Below are positions 23,565 through 30,800 of a stretch of 64,000 nucleotides of DNA, piece after piece. This stretch comes from Diadema setosum (lineage: Eukaryota; Echinodermata; Echinoidea; Diadematoida; Diadematidae), in assembly GCA_033980235.1 (NCBI GenBank), contig CM067066.1:35714409-35778408 (forward strand), written 5' to 3'. The number at the start of each line of letters is the position of its first letter. Positions within the stretch are counted from its first letter, which is position 1. Position numbers and translations under genes: made by a program. A model generated the notes under the pieces. The model was not told the DNA's origin, searched no databases, and saw only the letters and a program-made list of their open reading frames with translations.

Positions 23565-26500
23565 TTTAATGATAATAATAATAATAATAATAATAGTAAT
23601 AAAAATAACAATGGCAATAATGATAATAATAATAGTAATAATAATAATAATGATAATAAGGTCTAATATACCCAGGGTAGCCTATTCAGTGTTGCAACTG
23701 CTCTACCAGAGGGCCCTGCTACTATTATTACCATAGCATTGCCAGGTACCCATTTATACACTTGAGTCGAGAGGGACATAAAGTGGGTAAAAACATCTTG
23801 TCCAAGGACGTAAGCACTGGGCGGGATTCGAACCCAGGTCCTCCGATCAGGAGTCGGGAGTCTTATCCACTAATCCACTATGCCACTACTAGTATGCCAC
23901 TATGCCACTCTGTTATCATTATGGCAGCTACGCAGTACAAGTGATTGTTATCATTGTTTATCATTATCATTATTATTATCATTACCATTAATATCATTAT
24001 TATCGTCATTATCAGACGATGGTATATACATCCCAATCTCTGTTCACTTGACTTTCGAGGCTTATTTCCTGTGCAATTATATCTCCGTCCTTATCTATCG
24101 GAAAATTAAAACTGACATTAAAACACAGGTTTAATATTTTTCAGAAATTAGGATCAAGCATAAGTTCATTAGTCTTAATAATAAAGGTCCCATTCATGTT
24201 TAATTTCTGGCATAAGATTTGACAACATGTGGTATATAATGACTAATCGATATACATCTACCCACTTATCTGCCAGACTTGGCTTCCGTCAATAGTGTCG
24301 TTCCTTCTGTAGTTGTTGTTTGTGACTGGCAAACGTGTAATCGTTATTACTGAGTAAAGGGGTGATGTTAATACCCCTTCTGTCTTCTTTCGTTGTCTGT
24401 TTCTTTTCTACTTAATAGTCTAGTTGACTAGATAAAATAGATCCCTTGGCACATGCTTGACTTGTTTATAACCTAACCGAGTCGAAATCTTCATAGCAAT
24501 GAAGCGTATAGATAGCAAGGGCGGATCCAGGGAGGACCGCAACCGGCGCACGCCCCCCCCCCCTTTATTTTTTGTTGAAACAAAAGAAATAAAAAGAAAA
24601 AAATGGGGGGAGGGGTGCGTGCGCCCCCCTTTAATTTTGTAAACACGCACCCTCTTTACGGAATTCCTGGATCCGCCCCTGGATAGGGCAAATCAACTCT
24701 ATACTCACCACAGGGCTCGGAGTGCTCAGAACATGGTCCTGTATAGTTGAAAAACAATACACGACATTCCGTTTCTGTCACTTACATGCTTGGTCAATAT
24801 TGATCTCTTGCTTACACAAGAAAAAGTCATCATGGTTACTTAGTAGGCTTGCTAAGGGCGAAAAAAGGGTGATCGCTGCATTTTATAGTACAAATGTCCT
24901 ATTTGGCACACATATTCCTCTGTACAATTGGAATTTTTCCATCTAAAGAGACAATCTGTATCTATGCAAATAAGCCTAATTTGCATAATTTATGCAAAAA
25001 TACATATGAAAATTATTCAAAAATATATGTGCATCCAGCGGAAATACCTAATTTGGTAAAAATATTCTATAGAGTATGTGGAAACAATTCCTGCAAAAAT
25101 TGATTTCATACCTATGTAAATAAACCAAAAAAAAAAAGCATAATTATGCAAGTTATTGTGCAAAAATCTGCATTTTTCAAAGATTAGCATAACATCACCT
25201 CCTGCCGGGAACTGAACATAAATGTTAAAAAAACAAACAAACAAACACACACGCACAACCCCCACCCCCCCCCCCCAAAAAAAAAAGCTGTAGTCTAATC
25301 ATACCTCCGTTCCTGTGACGTTCTTATTCCTTCCATCAAATTCAAATTTGTGTGTGTGTGTCTTTTCTACCTCATCAGTGACTAATTTGTCTTCCATTTT
25401 TTTTGCATTTTGTTTTGATTTGTTTTATTATGTTTTTAGTGAATGCTTTCGAATTGTATATATCGATGCTCACACATACAGTGTTGTGTTATTACGCAAA
25501 AACTGGATCAGACGTCTTTATTTGTGCTGATATCAAGAACTATTGATTTGTTTGATGTGCTCTCACTGAGGAGTGCGAGAATCACAATGTCATTGTTCTT
25601 TTGACGAATAAAATCTGGAAATTCAAACGAAAAATATGACATATTCTAAATTTCAGCATAAATCTCAACATCACTGGAAAGAGCGTTCAGTGAAAGTAAA
25701 ACAAAAGAACCTGAATTGTGCTTGAAGGGAAGTAAAAGCATTCACATCCATTAATTTTTATTGTTAATCTCGATTGCCTCTGACACAGGGCATCCTTAAT
25801 TCACTAAAGATTTATATTTAAGATAAAAAGATGAACAGACAAAACGCAAAGTGGCAATCACATAGGGAAATGTCACAAACATACCTTAACTGTACTACAG
25901 TAGGTAAATGTATGGAAAATGAAAAAAAAAGAAGAAGAAAAAGATGGGAAAAAAGGGAGAGGTGAAAAAAACTTACTACATTGATTATTGAAGCACTGGC
26001 CACTGCCGGTTGAGCATTCCGAGCAGCTAAGACCAGTTAGATACGGGCGTTGACCCACAAAATTTCCCCTGCCACAGACACATCATGATAATTTTGCATT
26101 TAGATCAATCACCCTTCTGCAGGAATTACAGTTCTTACAAAACGCAATGCAATCCACCGAAAGTGACAGATAAAGACATAATATCAAGACAAAAAAAAAA
26201 AGCAAAAAGAAATCTCATTCATGCAGAGATAAGTACACAAATTGTATCAGTATAATGGATTTTCTATACTTATGAATTATTGAAAGTATATATATATTGT
26301 TACAATATTTCCGAATTCATTCAGGAGACATTGACGATCGTGACAGTGCTGACGGATATGCAGTAATATACGAGCTAAGTAGTCAGCTTGGGTCAAAGTT
26401 CAAAGTCTTTAAGTCGGACATGGGCGAATTAAATCAGCCATATTCAGAGAATGTGTGATCCATGTGGTGCATGTGGTAACGAAAAAATGAGCTCTAGCAT

Positions 26501-29089
26501 AATTGGTGTTTTCAGTGGTTTAGTTAATATTTTCGTATGCGTGGTATTTTACGGGAGAACACCAAGAATGAAGATTCAGTATTCATGAATGATATGAATA
26601 AAACACACACTGACGTGCAAAAAAAAATCTTATCCTAAGACACAATCGATCTTATCACCTGACTCTTAAAGAGAGTCATCTTAGGAGAAACTAACTGATA
26701 AAAATGAATATCAAGTCAAAGTGTACAGTAACAAAAGAGGGAAATGCCTGTTTCAGTACCGGGTACATATTTTTCTTCCTACAATCGATATAGCTATGCA
26801 AACTCAGTAACATTACAATCGGTCAATTTGTCCCTCATATCTAAATCATCCTTCATCCGATGAAATGAAGACATCGAACCGTTAGGACATCCAGGGCCCT
26901 GCACATAAAAACATGTCATTAATCAGACATACAGCTGTAGGTCAGAAAATCATTCATAAGTCAGCTATATCAACCATTCAACATTTAGTGTTCAGAGACT
27001 TAGGTTTAATTTTCGGACTTCTTTTAGCTATCTACTTCACATGCAACAGAGTCTAGCGTCAATAGTGACAGATACGCAAGTGCGATGGACGTAGCACAAC
27101 TCGTCGAACTAATACCTACGCTGGTCCGTAGTTGCACGTAATCATGTAAGCATTCTGGACGAACCCCACCAAGTTTGCGCAGAATGTGCGTCCACATCCA
27201 ACAGCATATGATTCAGCCCACACCACCTGGGTCGGGAAGGGTGGATATATAGATCATAACCGTTGTAGTCTGATGCCTATTTAGTTGTTGGTACCACCTG
27301 AGGTGGCAAAACCTTTTTGGTGTCATTTTGTTTGTCGGGCATAGATATGCTTATCAAGCTATGATAACATTTTCAAATGAGTAGCTTAGTCATAATAACT
27401 GATTCTTTAACCATTTTGGTCTCGTTTTTATATCCCTATACTTCTGAATCGAAACTAACCGCTATACAAAGAAGAGCACTGTCTGGTCCGTATGTCCACA
27501 GGTGTTCTGCACAGAACTACGAGTTCTGTGGTGTTCTGTTGTAAACGCGGTGCGATTAGTCTTTATTCAAGGCAGCGAAGGGAATAACCAAAGGGTTATG
27601 ATGTCCACAGCTGTCACGCGGTGCGCTTATAAGTCTTTATCTAGACCAATATATACCGTTATCATATCTAAAGTTCGTCATAAAAGGGATTATCTATACT
27701 GTTTTTATACTACCCTCTCAACAAATACATCAGTTTTAAACAAAAACCACTCTGTTCATTTACAATATTATTCATTATAATGTAGTGTAGTGTACCGGTA
27801 CATTGTTTTTGCATTATCTTTTATTGTTGGATGGAAATAAAGCGACATCGGCGTGGTGTTAGCGTTTTCACCGTAGCGTTTTCGCCGGAAAATGATAAAT
27901 AATTGAAAAATACGGTAAAATTCATGAGGAATTGTTTTTGGTGTTGTTGTTGTTTTTAGATAAAAGGATATACACTGTATCATAAGCTTTCGATATTCCC
28001 TTCGCCGTCTAGAATAAAGACTAAGCGCTTTGGACATCATAACCTTGGATATTCCCTTCGCTGCCTTGAATAAAGACTAAGCGCACCGCATCTACAACAC
28101 CTGTGAACATACAGGAGACAGTGCTCTTCTTTGTATAGCGGTTAGTTTCGATTCAGAAGTATCGGGATATAACAACTACACCAAATTGGTTGAAAATTCA
28201 TTTATTATGACTAAGCTACTTATTTGGAAATCCTATCATAGCTTGATAAGCATATCTATGCCCGACAAACAAAATGACACCAAAAAGGTTTTGCCACCTC
28301 AGGTGGTACCAATATCTGGCCTGGCCCATGGACTAATTATAATATCCGCTAACTCTACACTCCTGAGCGTGTTTTGTTTGTTTGTTTGTTTTGTTTTATT
28401 TTCAACCAGGCTTCATAATACCTAAGCGCAGTCGACAAAGAATTTATTTATTTGATCTTCGCTGTTACACTAGGCACATGATGTTAAATATTACAGTCAG
28501 CCAAAGCTCATATTATTCATCGCAAAGATATGTATTTGTAATGTATTCTTAGAATAAGATACACGAATTCACTCTTTCTGGCTTTAGTAAACTTTGCATT
28601 TATCCGCTCTGGCATCCATGCAATATAATATCTACGTATATGCGCATACTAATAGTATGGTGATGAGCAAAACATAATGGGGAGAAAATTAATGATGATC
28701 AGTTTACACGAGGAAATGATAGGGGAAAAATGTGTTCCACAATTGGGATATTTAAAATTCGCTTGCTTGGTAGAAGAATCTATTACATGTATTCACTACA
28801 AGGCCTTCTGCTACAGAGGACTCCGTTAGTCTCTATGTTTCCCCTTCCCTTGATCCTCTTTTTCTTCTCGTATGTGAGAAAAATAATAAATTACCATCTT
28901 TGCCTTATTTTACGGGAGGGGGAAGAAGGAGTAGAAAAAATATGTGCCTCTCTAGGCGAATATTACGCTTGACCTCTACAGAAATGTGTCACCCACTTAC
29001 AGTAAGATATTCCTCATAGGGTAAAACTAGTAATTGTTTGTATAGATCATTCAGACAAGAACTGACGGACTCATCAGATATAGATACAG

Positions 29090-29161
<72 letters not shown>

Positions 29162-30768
29162 TTCTTTGTTTGTAGATAGCATGCATTAGATGTTATTATT
29201 ACACAATAAACATTTCTAACGTTATGATTTGCTTGCCTTGCATTCACTGAATATTCTGAAACAGCATAATTAATCACAAAAAGATACATGATTAATGATA
29301 TCGATAATTTCACACACACACACACACACACACATAAGGGAAGATATCGACTGAAAAGATGTTAAGAAAGGACTGAAATTCATCCGAAAGGGAACATGCT
29401 TACCTGGGTGTAATGACCACATACCGCCGAACACTGATTAGACTCGTAATTATAGTCCGTTACCTCGTCGTACCAAGACTGCGTGGCGTGCGTGCCGTCA
29501 TCGTAAGACGTGCCCGCCCAGAGATTCTGGCCCACGGGATCAAACGGGGAGATGTTTGCAGGGTTGCCGTGTTCGTATACGCATCCGTCCGACCATTGCT
29601 GAGCCATGGTTGCCAGAGAATCATCCCAAACCTGAAAATTTTAATCATGATTGTCTCCATGTTATCAACACTTCATTTTACTTTAAACATTGAACAGAAC
29701 AGGACTTTGATACTCCATGAAGATTATGCAGTTTTTGTTCCCGACTACCCTGGAATTCGAGCCCGCATTTTATTAAGAAAAAAAAAAGAATAAGAAAACA
29801 AAAAGCACGCACTCAGGTACCGCGCCCTTCATCATCCAGCACACACCCGCACCGTCCCGTTTTATGATCTGTTTTTCCCTCTGTGTTACTTCTTTTCATG
29901 AGTTGTTTACCGTTAAACTGAACTGGGACATTATAAATCATCTTTTTCCCTCACGCTACAAAGCACTCCCGGAAACGCCTTTTTGTTGACAGGGGGAAAA
30001 CTGGTCACAATTAAATTTTTCATCGCCAAAATCAATGAACCGTTCTGGCAAAAATTTCTGGACTGACTTCATTATTACCACCAACCAACCAACTTCATCC
30101 TAATGTCTACAACTCTGACATAGCAAAGTAAAATCTAATATTTCTGCATTAGTTCGAAGGAAAAATAGGAGTTCGATTCAAGGCTAGTCGCGGCAATAAG
30201 TTTTTGAAATGTGTAAAGGCTGGACTATACCCCATAGTGTTAAGGTGATTCCCCTTAATTTGCGGTGACATTCAAAGTACAATATTTGGACTATGTTAAT
30301 TTCAAGATGGGTAACTTTCACTTCTGACAGATTTACCTGACACTTTGATATTTAACTATTATGCCACTGACATTCTTGCTTGCGACAAATAACTGTTACC
30401 GTTTTTAACCTGTAATAGTTCATCTTGCAATTAATGACTATAGCAATCATAGAGTACAGCACCAACAAGCTTATTCATAGAACGATTCCAAAATAAGCGA
30501 GGGAATGCAATTGGACAAAGAATTTCTTCGCCATAAGATGTTTTTAATACAGATATTTCTTTGTCTTTTTTCTAAGACTAAAACTTCATATTCATAAAAC
30601 CACGGTTAGTTCCTCTTCCTGTTTTCATGGTATGGTTATAAGCAATACCAAAATTGCAACTTCTGTATCAGAAACTTTAATGTGTTTTCCTAGAAAGTGA
30701 TCTTCACTTCGGAGAAAAAAAAATAGAGAGAAGTCATCAAAGAAAGAAAGATAGCGAGAGAGACAGAC

Positions 30769-30800
<32 letters not shown>

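Larger units (their letters stand above)
22510..24708. other. Intron 5 of CAP gene
   Basis: Holds an (AAT)n array (23506-23660), a tRNA-headed SINE-like repeat (23700-23890) and a GGGCGGATCCAGG inverted-repeat element (24516-24682). The first 900 bases show nothing recognisable. Confidence 0.55.
27227..29403. other. Intron 2 of CAP gene
   Basis: Mostly the foldback element above, plus CA microsatellites at 29094-29157 and 29311-29334. No further exon was recognised. Confidence 0.55.

Noticed and set aside
23700..23890. tRNA gene on the minus strand
   Set aside because: Good boxes A and B but no acceptor stem, and the repeat body continues beyond the head; fits a SINE.
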